Position numbers and translations under genes: made by a program. Shown here piece by piece: positions 1 to 7,854 of a stretch of DNA of 37,673 nt. The stretch is taken from contig CASFXG010000009.1 of the NCBI GenBank assembly GCA_949298635.1, forward strand, positions 1-37,673, given 5' to 3'. The DNA comes from an uncultured Coriobacteriaceae bacterium (lineage in GTDB: Bacteria > Actinomycetota > Coriobacteriia > Coriobacteriales > Coriobacteriaceae). How positions within the stretch are numbered: the stretch's first letter is position 1; each line of letters starts with the position of its first letter. The notes beneath the pieces were generated by a model. It ran no database searches. It was not told the origin of the DNA and saw only the letters and a list, made by a program, of their open reading frames with translations.

Positions 1-1245
1 GTACCGGAGCCGGCGCCGCAGCCTGCGCCCGCGGTGCCGGCTGCATCCGAAGCTGCGCCGCAGCCTGCTACGACGCCCGCGCCCGAAGCTGCGCCGCAGC
101 CCGTTGCGACGCCTGCGCCCGAAGCGGCGTACGTTCCGCCGGCAGCCAATCCCATGCCGACTGCAGAGCCCGCCTATACGGAAGCCCCACAGTCCGCTCC
201 CGCTCCGGCATACGCCGCGCCGCAGCCCGCGCCTGCGCCGGCGCCCGAGCAGCCCAAGAAGAAGGGCGGCAAGGGCAAGGTCGTGGGCATCGTGCTGGGC
301 ATCGTGGCGCTCGTCGCCGTGCTCGGCGTAGGTGGGTACTTCGTCTACATGAACTTCTTCGCCACGGGTCCCGAAGAGGTCATCATGGAGGACCTCGAGG
401 CGCAGCTCGCGGATTACTCCGATCCCACGACGGGCAACGGCGACCGCCTCATGAACGAGGCGGACAACGTGCTCTCCGGCCTCGCGGCGTACCCGAGCCC
501 GGGCACCGACGCGTACGAGGCGTGGCTCGAGGACAGCTCCTACACGGTGGACGGCGTCGTGGTGGCAGACGACGGCGACACGGCGACGGCGACCGCCACG
601 GTGACGCACGCGCCGCTCATCGAGTTCGTCGAGAACTACGAGGGTCTCGCGGACGACCCCGGCGAGCCCCAGGAGACGACGCTCGAGCTCACCTACGTGC
701 GTGACGGCTCTTCCTGGACCGCCGACGGCGACGAACTCAAAGAGGCGGTATTCGCGGCGTACCTGCCCTCCGACGAAGAGCTCATCATCTCGGATGTCGA
801 CAGCTATTTCGAGGCGGGCGACGACATGCGCTCGAGCTTCATCGCCGGGCTCGAGAGCGGATCGGGCGGCGAGCTCGACCAGCTCGGCATCTCGGCCGAT
901 GAGTTCGCCGACGCCTACCTCGACGGCTACGGCTACGAAGTGGGCGCGGTGACGGTCGACGGCGACACCGCCGAGGTCGAGGTGACGGTCACGATCAAGT
1001 CGTATGCCGAGATCATGAGTACGTTCGAAAATAACTTCAACGCATGGGCGGAGTCAGTCGACCCCTCGACGGTCACGAGCGAGGACCAGGTGTACCAGAA
1101 GGCTGGCGAGATGCTTATGGCGGCAGCGGAGGCCGAAGAACCGCAGGCCTACGATGCCACGCTCACGTTCTCGCAGGATAGCGGCGGCGTGTGGTGGATG
1201 GACTCCAGCTCGGAATACGAACTCATGAGCATTTTGGGTCTCTAA
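1..1245 (+). CDS. Membrane-anchored Pro/Ala-rich extracellular protein, 5' end missing
   Basis: The reading frame is open from base 1 to the TAA at 1243-1245, so the true start lies outside the window; the GTG at 34 is only an internal codon. The visible part begins with about 85 residues of low-complexity Pro/Ala/Glu repeats of the type EAAPQPxxTPAPEAAPQP. A Lys/Gly patch follows (PKKKGGKGK), then one hydrophobic helix of about 25 residues (KVVGIVLGIVALVAVLGVGG and onward). The acidic C-terminal part of about 290 residues, presumably outside the cell, looks like two related halves, each ending in a Trp-containing strand (SSWTADGDE; VWWMDSSSE). This is the layout of actinobacterial proteins with a disordered cytoplasmic region, one membrane helix and an NTF2-like or DUF4878-like sensor or lipid-facing domain. 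The family and function are not recognised. A strong terminator follows at 1269-1307. Confidence 0.75.
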   Translation, partial: VPEPAPQPAPAVPAASEAAPQPATTPAPEAAPQPVATPAPEAAYVPPAANPMPTAEPAYTEAPQSAPAPAYAAPQPAPAPAPEQPKKKGGKGKVVGIVLGIVALVAVLGVGGYFVYMNFFATGPEEVIMEDLEAQLADYSDPTTGNGDRLMNEADNVLSGLAAYPSPGTDAYEAWLEDSSYTVDGVVVADDGDTATATATVTHAPLIEFVENYEGLADDPGEPQETTLELTYVRDGSSWTADGDELKEAVFAAYLPSDEELIISDVDSYFEAGDDMRSSFIAGLESGSGGELDQLGISADEFADAYLDGYGYEVGAVTVDGDTAEVEVTVTIKSYAEIMSTFENNFNAWAESVDPSTVTSEDQVYQKAGEMLMAAAEAEEPQAYDATLTFSQDSGGVWWMDSSSEYELMSILGL

Positions 1246-1268
1246 GCCTAGTAGCGAGAGAGCACAAG

Positions 1269-1307
1269 GCGGGGTGTTGCGATGACGCGACGCCCCGCTT
1301 TTCGTTT
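1269..1307 (+). terminator. Rho-independent terminator of the first gene
   Basis: The arms 1269-1281 and 1286-1298 pair over 13 bp (G-T wobbles included) around the loop ATGA. The T-rich tail TTTTCGTTT follows. The tail lies only on the plus strand, so it serves the upstream gene. Its end overlaps the stop codon of the convergent HAD gene. Confidence 0.88.
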
Positions 1308-1968
1308 ACACGCCGGCGAGCGTGACAAGCTCGTCGGGATGTTCGAGGATGAAATCTGCGCCCGCCGCCTCGAGCTCGGCAACGCCGCGAAAGCCCCATG
1401 CCGCGCCCGCCACGGGCAGACCAGCGTTGTGGCCGGTTTGCACGTCGACATCGCTGTCGCCCACGAAGAGGGTCGTTTGGGGGTTGGCATCGAGCTGTTC
1501 GAGCACGTAGCGTGTGATGGGTGCTGCCGGCTTGGGCGGGAAGGCGGGCAACGCGCCCTGCACGACCGTGAACCGCCGTCCGAAGAAGCGCTCGACGAGC
1601 GGCAGCGCCGCGTCGTGATCCTTGTTCGTGAGGACGGCGAGAGTGATGCCCGCTGCCCGAAGGCTGTCGAGCGCCTCGATGATGCCGGGATACGGCGCGG
1701 TGTGATCTTCCTTGTGTTCAGCATAGCGAGCGCGGAATTCGGCGAGAACCTGCGCGAACATTGCCTCGTCGCCCAGGTATTCCGCGGGCATGATGCGCTC
1801 GACGAGTTTGAGCATGCCGTTGCCCACCTTGTAGCGGTAGGCATCGAGGGGAAACGTCGGCCAACCATGCAGCTCGCAGACGTAGTTGCAGGCGCAGGCG
1901 AGGTCCTCGAGGGTGTTCAAGATCGTGCCGTCGAGGTCGAAGACGATATGCGTGACCGATTCGAGCAT
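1306..1968 (-). CDS. HAD-superfamily phosphatase, phosphoglycolate phosphatase-like
   Basis: A 220-residue haloacid-dehalogenase-fold phosphatase of the Gph/PGP subgroup. Motif I is DLDGT at residues 11-15, with nucleophile Asp11 and acid/base Asp13. A helical cap (subclass C1) follows. Motif II is LTNK around residue 114, the motif III lysine is in PPKP (146), and motif IV is GDSDVDV at 170-176. The ATG at 1968 was chosen because motif I then sits at the usual distance from the N-terminus and AAAGGA lies upstream. The frame stays open further upstream, but only through the palindromic repeat at 2000-2132, which should not be coding. It is the last gene of the minus-strand hyp cluster, though the repeat separates it from hypE, so co-transcription is uncertain. 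The substrate is unknown; phosphoglycolate is only the commonest family guess. Confidence 0.88.
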   Translation of the reverse strand: MLESVTHIVFDLDGTILNTLEDLACACNYVCELHGWPTFPLDAYRYKVGNGMLKLVERIMPAEYLGDEAMFAQVLAEFRARYAEHKEDHTAPYPGIIEALDSLRAAGITLAVLTNKDHDAALPLVERFFGRRFTVVQGALPAFPPKPAAPITRYVLEQLDANPQTTLFVGDSDVDVQTGHNAGLPVAGAAWGFRGVAELEAAGADFILEHPDELVTLAGV

Positions 1969-1999
1969 GGGAGACGATCCTTTCGAAACGTGGGACTTT

Positions 2000-2132
2000 C
2001 TGGGACTCAGGGTGGGACTCTGGCACCGGGTCTCCGCGTCCCACTTCTGGGACTTTGGCACCAGGTTCTTTTGTCCCACCCCGAGAAGTGGGACGCGGAG
2101 ACCCGGTGCCAGAGTCCCACCCCGAGCCCCAG
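2000..2132. repeat. REPIN-like inverted repeat with three units
   Basis: Arms 2011-2048 and 2084-2121 are perfect inverted repeats of 38 bp; weaker pairing extends to 2000 and 2132 (15 of 17). Each unit begins TGGGAC, has a GCACCGGGTCT-like core and ends GTCCCA, so each can also fold on itself. The spacer (about 2048-2078) holds a third unit with the core GCACCAGGTTCT. It lies between hypE and the HAD gene. There is no clear T-tract, so it is not an ordinary terminator. The same unit type recurs at 19301-19385, 22888-22955 and 34633-34731. Confidence 0.88.
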
Positions 2133-2147
2133 AGAGCTCCACAATGG

Positions 2148-3167
2148 TTAGCAGATGCGAGGAAGCTGCTCGCCGACGAGCATGTCGAGGATGCGCGTCG
2201 ACCCCCAGGGCGTGCGCACGGTCACGCGTGGGCTTGTCGAGGCTTCGCGCACCGCGCCGATGATCGCCGCGTCCATGCCGGCGGGGTGTGCCCGCATGGC
2301 AGCGAGCGCCGCCTCGGCTTCTTCGGGCGGAACGACTGCGATCATCTTGCCTTCGTTCGCGACCTGCAGCGGATCGTAGCCGAGCATATCGCATGCACTG
2401 CGCACCTCAGGCCGCACGGGGACGGCGTCCTCGTCGATTTCGATATCCACGCCGCTTGCGGCGGCGAATTCGTTCAGGGTGCTCGCAATGCCCCCGCGCG
2501 TGGGGTCGCGGAAGCACCGGGCGTGCGGCGCCGCCTCGAGCACCGCTGCGACAAGCCCGTTGAGCGGGGCTGCGTCGCTCACGATGCTTGTTTGGAATGA
2601 GAGCCCTTCGCGCACACTCATGATGGCGATGCCGTGGTCGCCGAGCGTGCCGGAGACGAGCACGATGTCGCCCGGCTTGCAGGTGCTGCTCGAAAGGTTC
2701 ACGCCCTCGGGGACGTCGCCCACTCCTGCGGTGTTAATGTAGATGCCGTCCGCACAGCCCCGTCCCACGACCTTCGTGTCACCGGTGATGATGGCGACGT
2801 CCGCCTCGCGCGCAGCTTCTGCCATGCTCATGCAGATGCGACGCAGGTCGTCGAGGGGAAATCCCTCTTCGATCACGAATCCGCAGGAAAGGTAGCGCAC
2901 ATGGGCGCCCGAGGTCGCCACGTCGTTCACCGTTCCGCATACTGCGAGCCTGCCGATGTCTCCGCCGGGGAAGGTGTGCGGCGTGACGACGAAGGTGTCG
3001 GTGGAAAGCGCGATGCGCCCCGTTGGCGGCAGCGCGGCGACGCCGGCGTCGTTGCCCGCATGCAGCTCGGGGGCGTCGAACGACTCGAGGAACACCTCGT
3101 CGATGAGGCGCTTCATCATGGCTCCCCCCGACCCGTGCCCGAGCTGAACGGTTTCGCAAGACGGCAT
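2148..3167 (-). CDS. hypE: Hydrogenase maturation protein HypE (carbamoyl dehydratase)
   Basis: A 339-residue protein of the AIR-synthase-like/PurM fold. HypE takes the carbamoyl group from HypF on its C-terminal cysteine and dehydrates it with ATP to a thiocyanate, giving the CN ligands of the [NiFe] site. The N-terminal GHGSGG motif (residues 10-15), the FPGGDIGRLAVCGTVND block, the GDTKVV segment and the invariant C-terminal tail PRIC are all present, so the cysteine that carries the carbamoyl group is intact. The ATG at 3167 follows AAGGAG. It lies downstream of hypD on the same strand, but a terminator-like palindrome (3187-3217) sits in the gap and could lower hypE transcription relative to hypD. 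Length and motifs are normal for the family. Confidence 0.97.
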   Translation of the reverse strand: MPSCETVQLGHGSGGAMMKRLIDEVFLESFDAPELHAGNDAGVAALPPTGRIALSTDTFVVTPHTFPGGDIGRLAVCGTVNDVATSGAHVRYLSCGFVIEEGFPLDDLRRICMSMAEAAREADVAIITGDTKVVGRGCADGIYINTAGVGDVPEGVNLSSSTCKPGDIVLVSGTLGDHGIAIMSVREGLSFQTSIVSDAAPLNGLVAAVLEAAPHARCFRDPTRGGIASTLNEFAAASGVDIEIDEDAVPVRPEVRSACDMLGYDPLQVANEGKMIAVVPPEEAEAALAAMRAHPAGMDAAIIGAVREASTSPRVTVRTPWGSTRILDMLVGEQLPRIC

Positions 3168-3186
3168 CGTTGCTCCTTAACGTCAA

Positions 3187-3217
3187 ATGTTAAAAAACCC
3201 CTGGGGTTATTTTACAC
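3187..3217 (-). terminator. Palindromic terminator-like element between hypD and hypE
   Basis: This is one of five copies of a palindrome centred on AACCCCAGGGGTT, with an A-rich left flank and a T-run on the right. Read on the minus strand, a short GC stem is followed by TTTTTT, which is the form of an intrinsic terminator; it is symmetrical enough to work both ways. It lies inside the hyp cluster, between the hypD stop (3223) and the hypE start (3167), where a full terminator would be unexpected. Confidence 0.75.
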
Positions 3218-3222
3218 GGGGG

Positions 3223-4317
3223 TCAGGCTCGGTAGCGGAAATGCGCGGCGCAGCTGCCCTCGCTCGAGACCATGCACGGCCCCACCGGATGCTCGGGCGT
3301 GCATGTGCGGGCGAAGAGCGGGCAGGAGGCCGGCGCAATCACGCCGCGCAGCACGTCGCCGCAACGACATCCGCGCGGTTCGCTCGTAGGCTCGATCTCC
3401 ACCGTAAAGCGGCGTGCGGCATCGAAGCGCGCGAACTCATCGCGAATGCGCAGGCCTGAGCTGGGAAGCAGGCCGAGCCCGCGCCATGTGGCATCCGCGT
3501 GCTCAAAGACGCGCTCGCAGAGGTCGCGCGCCACCGGGTTCCCGTCGTCGCGAACCCCACGGCGGTAGGCGTTCACGATGGCGGGCTGTCCGCTCACCAC
3601 CATGTCGACGAGCAGCGCGATGCCCTCGAGGATGTCCACCGGCTCGAATCCGGTTATGACGCCGGGGGTTTCGAACTCGTCGACGAGGAAGCGGAATGGT
3701 TCGACGCCCGTGATGGTGGAGACGTGGCCGGGGAGGATGAAGCCATCGACGGCACACGCGGGATCGCTCGCGATGGCGCGCAGCGCCGCCGGCGTGGTCT
3801 TGTGCATGCAGAGCACGGAGAAGTTCGCGAGGCCGCGCTCATCGGCAGCGAGGATGCTCGCTGCGATGAGGGGCGAGGTGGTCTCGAACCCAATGCCCAT
3901 GAAGACGATCTCGCGCTCGGGGTGCTGCGCCGCGAGCTCGACGGCGTCGAGCGGCGAGTAGACGATGCGGATGTCGTGTCCGGCAGATTTCTCTGCTGCG
4001 AGCGACGAGCTGCTGCCGGGCACGCGCACCATGTCGCCGAACGTGGCGATGGTGAGGCCATCTTGCCGCGCGAGCGCGATGGCGTGGTCGATGTCGCGGT
4101 TCGCCGTCACGCAGACCGGGCATCCCGGACCAGAGAGCAGCTGCAGGTTCGCAGGGAGGATGGAGCGGAATCCATAGCGGCCGATGCTCATGGTGTGCGT
4201 GCCGCAGACCTCCATGAGGTTGATGCGACGGTCTCCAGCGACGCGCTCGATGCGGGCGATGAGCTCGCGCGCGAGTTTGGGGTCGCGAAAGGCGTCGAGG
4301 TCGAGTGCACGCGTCAT
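3223..4317 (-). CDS. hypD: Hydrogenase maturation protein HypD
   Basis: A 364-residue [4Fe-4S] protein that forms, with HypC, the scaffold on which the Fe(CN)2CO unit of [NiFe] hydrogenase is built. Conserved blocks are MEVCGTHT (Cys38), SGPGCPVC (Cys66, Cys69), GFETTSP and LPGHVSTITG. The C-terminal cysteine group is complete: GCRCGD (317, 319), CPLF (332), C339, GPCMVSSEGSC (348, 356). Its ATG overlaps the hypC stop as ATGA (4317-4314), which points to translational coupling with its partner. Length is typical. The stop codon is followed within a few bases by the terminator-like palindrome that separates it from hypE. Confidence 0.97.
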   Translation of the reverse strand: MTRALDLDAFRDPKLARELIARIERVAGDRRINLMEVCGTHTMSIGRYGFRSILPANLQLLSGPGCPVCVTANRDIDHAIALARQDGLTIATFGDMVRVPGSSSSLAAEKSAGHDIRIVYSPLDAVELAAQHPEREIVFMGIGFETTSPLIAASILAADERGLANFSVLCMHKTTPAALRAIASDPACAVDGFILPGHVSTITGVEPFRFLVDEFETPGVITGFEPVDILEGIALLVDMVVSGQPAIVNAYRRGVRDDGNPVARDLCERVFEHADATWRGLGLLPSSGLRIRDEFARFDAARRFTVEIEPTSEPRGCRCGDVLRGVIAPASCPLFARTCTPEHPVGPCMVSSEGSCAAHFRYRA

Positions 4318-4595
4318 GAGCGCGCTGCCTGGGATGAAGCTATCTGGTAGGAGCTTGCGTTCAGCCCGAGGTCTTCGGAAGCGAGCTCGTCCAGCTCACG
4401 GACAATCTCGATGGTCTCTTCGGCTTGTTCGGCATCGATGACCTCGATCGCGAAGCCGGCGTGCACGAGCACCCAATCACCGACCCGAGCGCTTGGTGTA
4501 AGCGAAAGCGAGATGTCGCGACGGACTCCCATCATGTCGATCGTCGCCGTGCTATCGCGCACATCGACGACCTGTCCCGGTATGGCAAGGCACAT
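4314..4595 (-). CDS. hypC: Hydrogenase assembly chaperone HypC/HupF
   Basis: A 93-residue HypC-family chaperone. It starts MCLAIPGQV, the family signature, with the essential Cys2 that is exposed after removal of the initiator Met and contacts both the iron on HypD and the hydrogenase large-subunit precursor. The middle shows the usual small barrel (GDWVLVHAGFAIEVID). The C-terminal tail after EELDELASED is slightly longer than in the shortest homologues. The start follows AAAGGAG on the minus strand. It is coupled to hypD by a 4-base overlap and lies 42 bases after hypF. Confidence 0.96.
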   Translation of the reverse strand: MCLAIPGQVVDVRDSTATIDMMGVRRDISLSLTPSARVGDWVLVHAGFAIEVIDAEQAEETIEIVRELDELASEDLGLNASSYQIASSQAARS

Positions 4596-4637
4596 GATTG
4601 CTCCTTTAGCTTGGTCGCGTTAGATGGTACCCCGCTG

Positions 4638-7397
4638 TCATGCGGAGGGCAAACCCTCGCTGTGCCGCGCGCGGGCGATTGCGGCCTGACCGTACGCGAT
4701 GCCGCCGTCGTTGAGCGGGATGCGCGCCGGTACGAGCACGCGCAGGCCGTTCGCCTCTAGGCGCTCCCGCGTCTCTTCGAGGATGAGCCGGTTCATGAAG
4801 ACGCCGCCGCCCAGCGCCGCAGTGCGCAGGCCATGCTCGCGAGCGATGGCGGTGGCGACATCGGCAGCCATGCGCGCGACGGCGCCATGGACGGCGCGCG
4901 CGAGCACGCGTTCGTCGGTGCCGTCGGCGATGCCATCGAGCAGCGCGGCGAGCAGGGGTGCCGGGTCGACGATAAGCGCGTTTTCGGCGCTCTCGCGGCG
5001 CCGTGGCGCTCGGTTTTCACACGATTCGTCTGAAAAGTAGCGCTTCAGTTCAGATATGCACGATGCGGAGTTCCCTTCGGTGCCATTTGCGGTCGTGCTT
5101 GTCTGCCCGCGCGTCGTTCGGTCAGCGCGATCCTGGGGGTTTTCTTCCGAGGAGGCGAATCGGGATGGCCATTCGGCATGCGAAGCGTCTCCGCATCGTG
5201 CATATCTGAACTGGAGTGCTGCATTTTGTCCAAAAGAGGGGTCAACGGCATCCGCGTCATGTTGCCGGAGACGCGCCTGGCTCGCCGCGGCCTCGAGTTC
5301 GATTGCGGGCTCTCCATCGTAGGATGCACGTTCGCATATGCCCAGGATAGCAGCACAGGCGTCGAGGAAGCGCCCCATGCTGCTCGTGAGGGGGCTGTTG
5401 ATGCTGCGTGCGAGCATGGTGTCCAGTATGCCGCGCGCTTCGTCTCCCAAGCTCTGGAGCAAATGCTTCGCTCCGGGGTGCCCGAGCAGGTCGTGCTGCC
5501 GCAGGAGCGCAAAGGCCGAGCGACGTGGATCGTGAATGGCGGCGGCCCCGCCGGGAAGCGGCCAGGGCGCGAGATGCGCGGCGCGCCCGAAACCGGAAAG
5601 CGTCGCGACGAGAAACTCCCCGCCCCAGATAGCGTTGTCTGTGCCCGTCCCGGTGCCATCGAACGCGATGCCCACCACGGGCTCTTGCGCATCGAAGCCT
5701 TCGTAGGCGGCTGCCTCGGCAATCGCGGCGGCGATATGCGCGTGGTGGTGCTGCACCTCGATGAGGGGAAGGCCGCGCCTTGCCGCCTCGCTGCGCGCCC
5801 ATTGCGCGGTGAGATAGGTGGGGTGTAGGTCGCAGGCGATGATGTCTGGCTCAAGTTCGAACAAGCTGCACGCGCGCTCGCGCGCCTCGTGCCAGGCGTC
5901 GAGGACGCTCGCGTGCTCCACGTCACCAATGTGCTGTGAGAGAAAGCAGCGTGCGGCTCCTTGACCCTGCTCGCGCGTGAGGGCAAACGTCGCCTTCTGC
6001 TCACCCCCGCAGGCAAGGATGCAAGGAGCGCCGGCAGCCCGCGCGGCCTCGTGCGCCTGGGGTGCTTCGGTGCCGTCCATGGCGGGAAGCTCGAGCGGTT
6101 GCGGCGCATAGCTCCGCGCGCGGCGCACGGCGAGTTCGCCTCCCCGGGCGTCGACGCGCACCACGGAATCGTCGTAGCGCGAGAGGATGGCACGGTCGTT
6201 GCCCAGAAGCGCATCGGCGATACCGCCCTCGACAAGGCGCTCCCAAGCGCGGGCATCGTCCGTCTCTATGGGCTCTCCGCTCACGTTGCCGCTCGTCATG
6301 ACGAGCGCCCCGATGCCGCGCGAAGCGCATGCGGCGAGCAGCAGGTGTTGCAGCGGGGTATACGGAAGCATCACGCCGAGCTCGGGTAGCTGGAAGGCGA
6401 CGTTGGGAGCAAGCAGCGCGCCCGCGCTCGTCGCCGGGGTAGGCGCAGCATCGCTCGTCGAGTGCCGGCGTACGAGGACGATCGGGCGCACACTGCCGGC
6501 GAGCAGGCTGCGCTCGCCGTCCGATACCGCGCAGATGCGCTCGATGTCTTCCATGGCACGAACCATCACCGCGAACGGCTTTCTCGGCCGGCGCTTCCGC
6601 GCGCGCAGCGTCGCGACCGCGCACTCATCGCCCGCGTTGCACGTCAGATGAAAGCCGCCGAGTCCCTTGATCGCCACGATGCCGCCCGCGGCGAGCACGT
6701 CCGCACAGCGCTCGATAATGCTGTCGCTTTCCACGCGCGTCACGCCGACGCGGGTTGCCTGTTCGGTGCGCTCGCGCCAAGTAATATGAGGTCCGCAGGC
6801 AAAGCACGCATCCGGTTGGGCGTGGAAGCGCCGGTCGAGTGGGTCGGCATATTCGCGGGCGCATGCGTCGCACATGGGGAAGGCTGCCATCGATGTCGCG
6901 GCGCGATCGTAGGGGAGCGAGCGGATGATGGTAAAACGCGGCCCGCAGTTCGTACAGTTGATAAAGGGGTAGTGGTAGCGGCGATCGCCGGGGTCGAACA
7001 GCTCGCGCAGGCAGTCGGGGCAGGTCGCGATGTCCGGTGAGACGAGCGTCGTGCGCTCGGTGTCTTCACTGGATGCGAGGATGCGGAATGGCTCGAGCGC
7101 GTCCGCGCCGTGCGCCGGGGCGTGCGAACAGCTGCGTTCGTCCTCGTTCGCGGCGTCTCCAGCCGGCGAAACCACGATACCGTCGATGCGCGCGGCAGTC
7201 GGGGCATGGTCGCGCAGCGCGTGCACGAAGGCATCGAGCGCAGCCTGCTCCGCTGTAGCCTCGATGTGCACGCCGTCGCCTGCGTTCAGCACCCATCCGC
7301 GCACGCCGGCGGCGACGGCCTCGCGGTACACGAATGGCCGCATGCCCACGCCCTGGACGATGCCGGTGATATGAATGCGAACGCGCTGCACGGACAT
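4638..7397 (-). CDS. hypF: Carbamoyltransferase HypF carrying an in-frame palindromic insert
   Basis: A 919-residue carbamoyltransferase that makes carbamoyl-adenylate from carbamoyl phosphate and ATP and passes the carbamoyl to HypE. The domains run in order: acylphosphatase-like (1-110, VQGVGMRPF with Arg20 and Asn38); two zinc fingers (Cys126/129/148/151 and Cys176/179/198/201); YrdC-like (about 215-430); and a Kae1-like domain (about 465-915) with HHHAHIAA, FDGTGTGTDNAIWGGEF, GGGVFMNRL and NDGGIAYGQ. All key residues seem intact. The protein is about 150 residues longer than usual. About 61 extra residues (roughly 727-787) are encoded by an inverted-repeat element at 5039-5220, between the IELEAAASQA segment and the VDPAPLLAALLDG segment, without a stop or frameshift. 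It starts 10 bases after nikR, so the two are probably co-transcribed. The insert may be tolerated in a surface loop; activity is not proved by sequence. Confidence 0.95.
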   Translation of the reverse strand: MSVQRVRIHITGIVQGVGMRPFVYREAVAAGVRGWVLNAGDGVHIEATAEQAALDAFVHALRDHAPTAARIDGIVVSPAGDAANEDERSCSHAPAHGADALEPFRILASSEDTERTTLVSPDIATCPDCLRELFDPGDRRYHYPFINCTNCGPRFTIIRSLPYDRAATSMAAFPMCDACAREYADPLDRRFHAQPDACFACGPHITWRERTEQATRVGVTRVESDSIIERCADVLAAGGIVAIKGLGGFHLTCNAGDECAVATLRARKRRPRKPFAVMVRAMEDIERICAVSDGERSLLAGSVRPIVLVRRHSTSDAAPTPATSAGALLAPNVAFQLPELGVMLPYTPLQHLLLAACASRGIGALVMTSGNVSGEPIETDDARAWERLVEGGIADALLGNDRAILSRYDDSVVRVDARGGELAVRRARSYAPQPLELPAMDGTEAPQAHEAARAAGAPCILACGGEQKATFALTREQGQGAARCFLSQHIGDVEHASVLDAWHEARERACSLFELEPDIIACDLHPTYLTAQWARSEAARRGLPLIEVQHHHAHIAAAIAEAAAYEGFDAQEPVVGIAFDGTGTGTDNAIWGGEFLVATLSGFGRAAHLAPWPLPGGAAAIHDPRRSAFALLRQHDLLGHPGAKHLLQSLGDEARGILDTMLARSINSPLTSSMGRFLDACAAILGICERASYDGEPAIELEAAASQARLRQHDADAVDPSFGQNAALQFRYARCGDASHAEWPSRFASSEENPQDRADRTTRGQTSTTANGTEGNSASCISELKRYFSDESCENRAPRRRESAENALIVDPAPLLAALLDGIADGTDERVLARAVHGAVARMAADVATAIAREHGLRTAALGGGVFMNRLILEETRERLEANGLRVLVPARIPLNDGGIAYGQAAIARARHSEGLPSA
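5039..5220. repeat. MITE-like inverted repeat inside hypF (family F1)
   Basis: Arms 5046-5070 and 5189-5213 are perfect 25-bp inverted repeats; with 10 of 12 further matches they reach 5039 and 5220. The core CAGTTCAGATATGCACGAT is shared with the intergenic element at 29457-29629. The two elements have almost the same spacer length (118 and 117 bp) with only scattered internal similarity. On the hypF strand the element is open in the gene frame and adds a polar segment rich in Ser, Arg and Asn (for example DRADRTTRGQTSTTANG). Confidence 0.88.
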
Positions 7398-7407
7398 GAG
7401 CGGCCCG

Positions 7408-7851
7408 CTACCAATCGAGGCTCGACTCCGTGGCGGCGCAGGTGAGCTTGCCGTGCTTCACGCCGCGGAGTGCGAGGAGCTTGTCCGCGAGCTCGTAGAC
7501 GCGCTCGCCCTTGCCACGGAGCGCGAGGATTTCGAGGCAATTATGGTGATCGAGGTGCACGTGCATCGTCGAGACGATTTCTGCTGTGTAATCGTGCTGC
7601 ACCTCGTCGAGCCGGTGCGTGAGGTCGCCGGTATGGTGGTCGTAGATCATGGTGAGCGAGCCTATAACCTCGGCGTCGGGCGTCCGGCGCTCCTCTTCGA
7701 CAAGCGCGGAACGGATGAGGTCGCGGACGGCGCTCGAACGGTTCGCCTCTTCGCCGCGGCGGGCAAGCTGTTCGTCGAACGCGGCGAGCAGGTCCTCGGG
7801 GATGGCGACGGAGAAACGGGCGACCTCGCCCGGGCATGCGCGCTTGTTCAT
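7408..7851 (-). CDS. nikR: Nickel-responsive regulator NikR
   Basis: A 147-residue ribbon-helix-helix plus ACT-domain repressor. The N-terminal RHH segment (residues 11-50, ARFSVAIPEDLLAAFDEQL) binds DNA. The C-terminal domain has the square-planar nickel ligands His86, His97, His99 and Cys105, with the same 11-2-6 spacing as E. coli His76/87/89/Cys95. The family tail RGVKHGKL is present. It lies 3 bases after the 82-aa unknown and 10 bases before hypF, so nickel sensing is built into the maturation operon, perhaps as autoregulation. I did not find an E. coli-type GTATGA/TCATAC operator near the operon start, so the site would have to differ. Start ATG at 7851. Confidence 0.95.
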   Translation of the reverse strand: MNKRACPGEVARFSVAIPEDLLAAFDEQLARRGEEANRSSAVRDLIRSALVEEERRTPDAEVIGSLTMIYDHHTGDLTHRLDEVQHDYTAEIVSTMHVHLDHHNCLEILALRGKGERVYELADKLLALRGVKHGKLTCAATESSLDW

Positions 7852-7854
7852 GGG

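Noticed and set aside
1969..2394. N-terminal extension of the HAD phosphatase to 362 residues
   Set aside because: The extension runs through a REPIN-like palindrome and into hypE; the DLDGT motif sits correctly with the ATG at 1968.
4638..5240. hypF as a broken gene because of the inserted repeat
   Set aside because: The frame stays open through the element and all Kae1-like motifs after it (GGGVFMNRL, NDGGIAYGQ) are intact, so it is an insertion without disruption.
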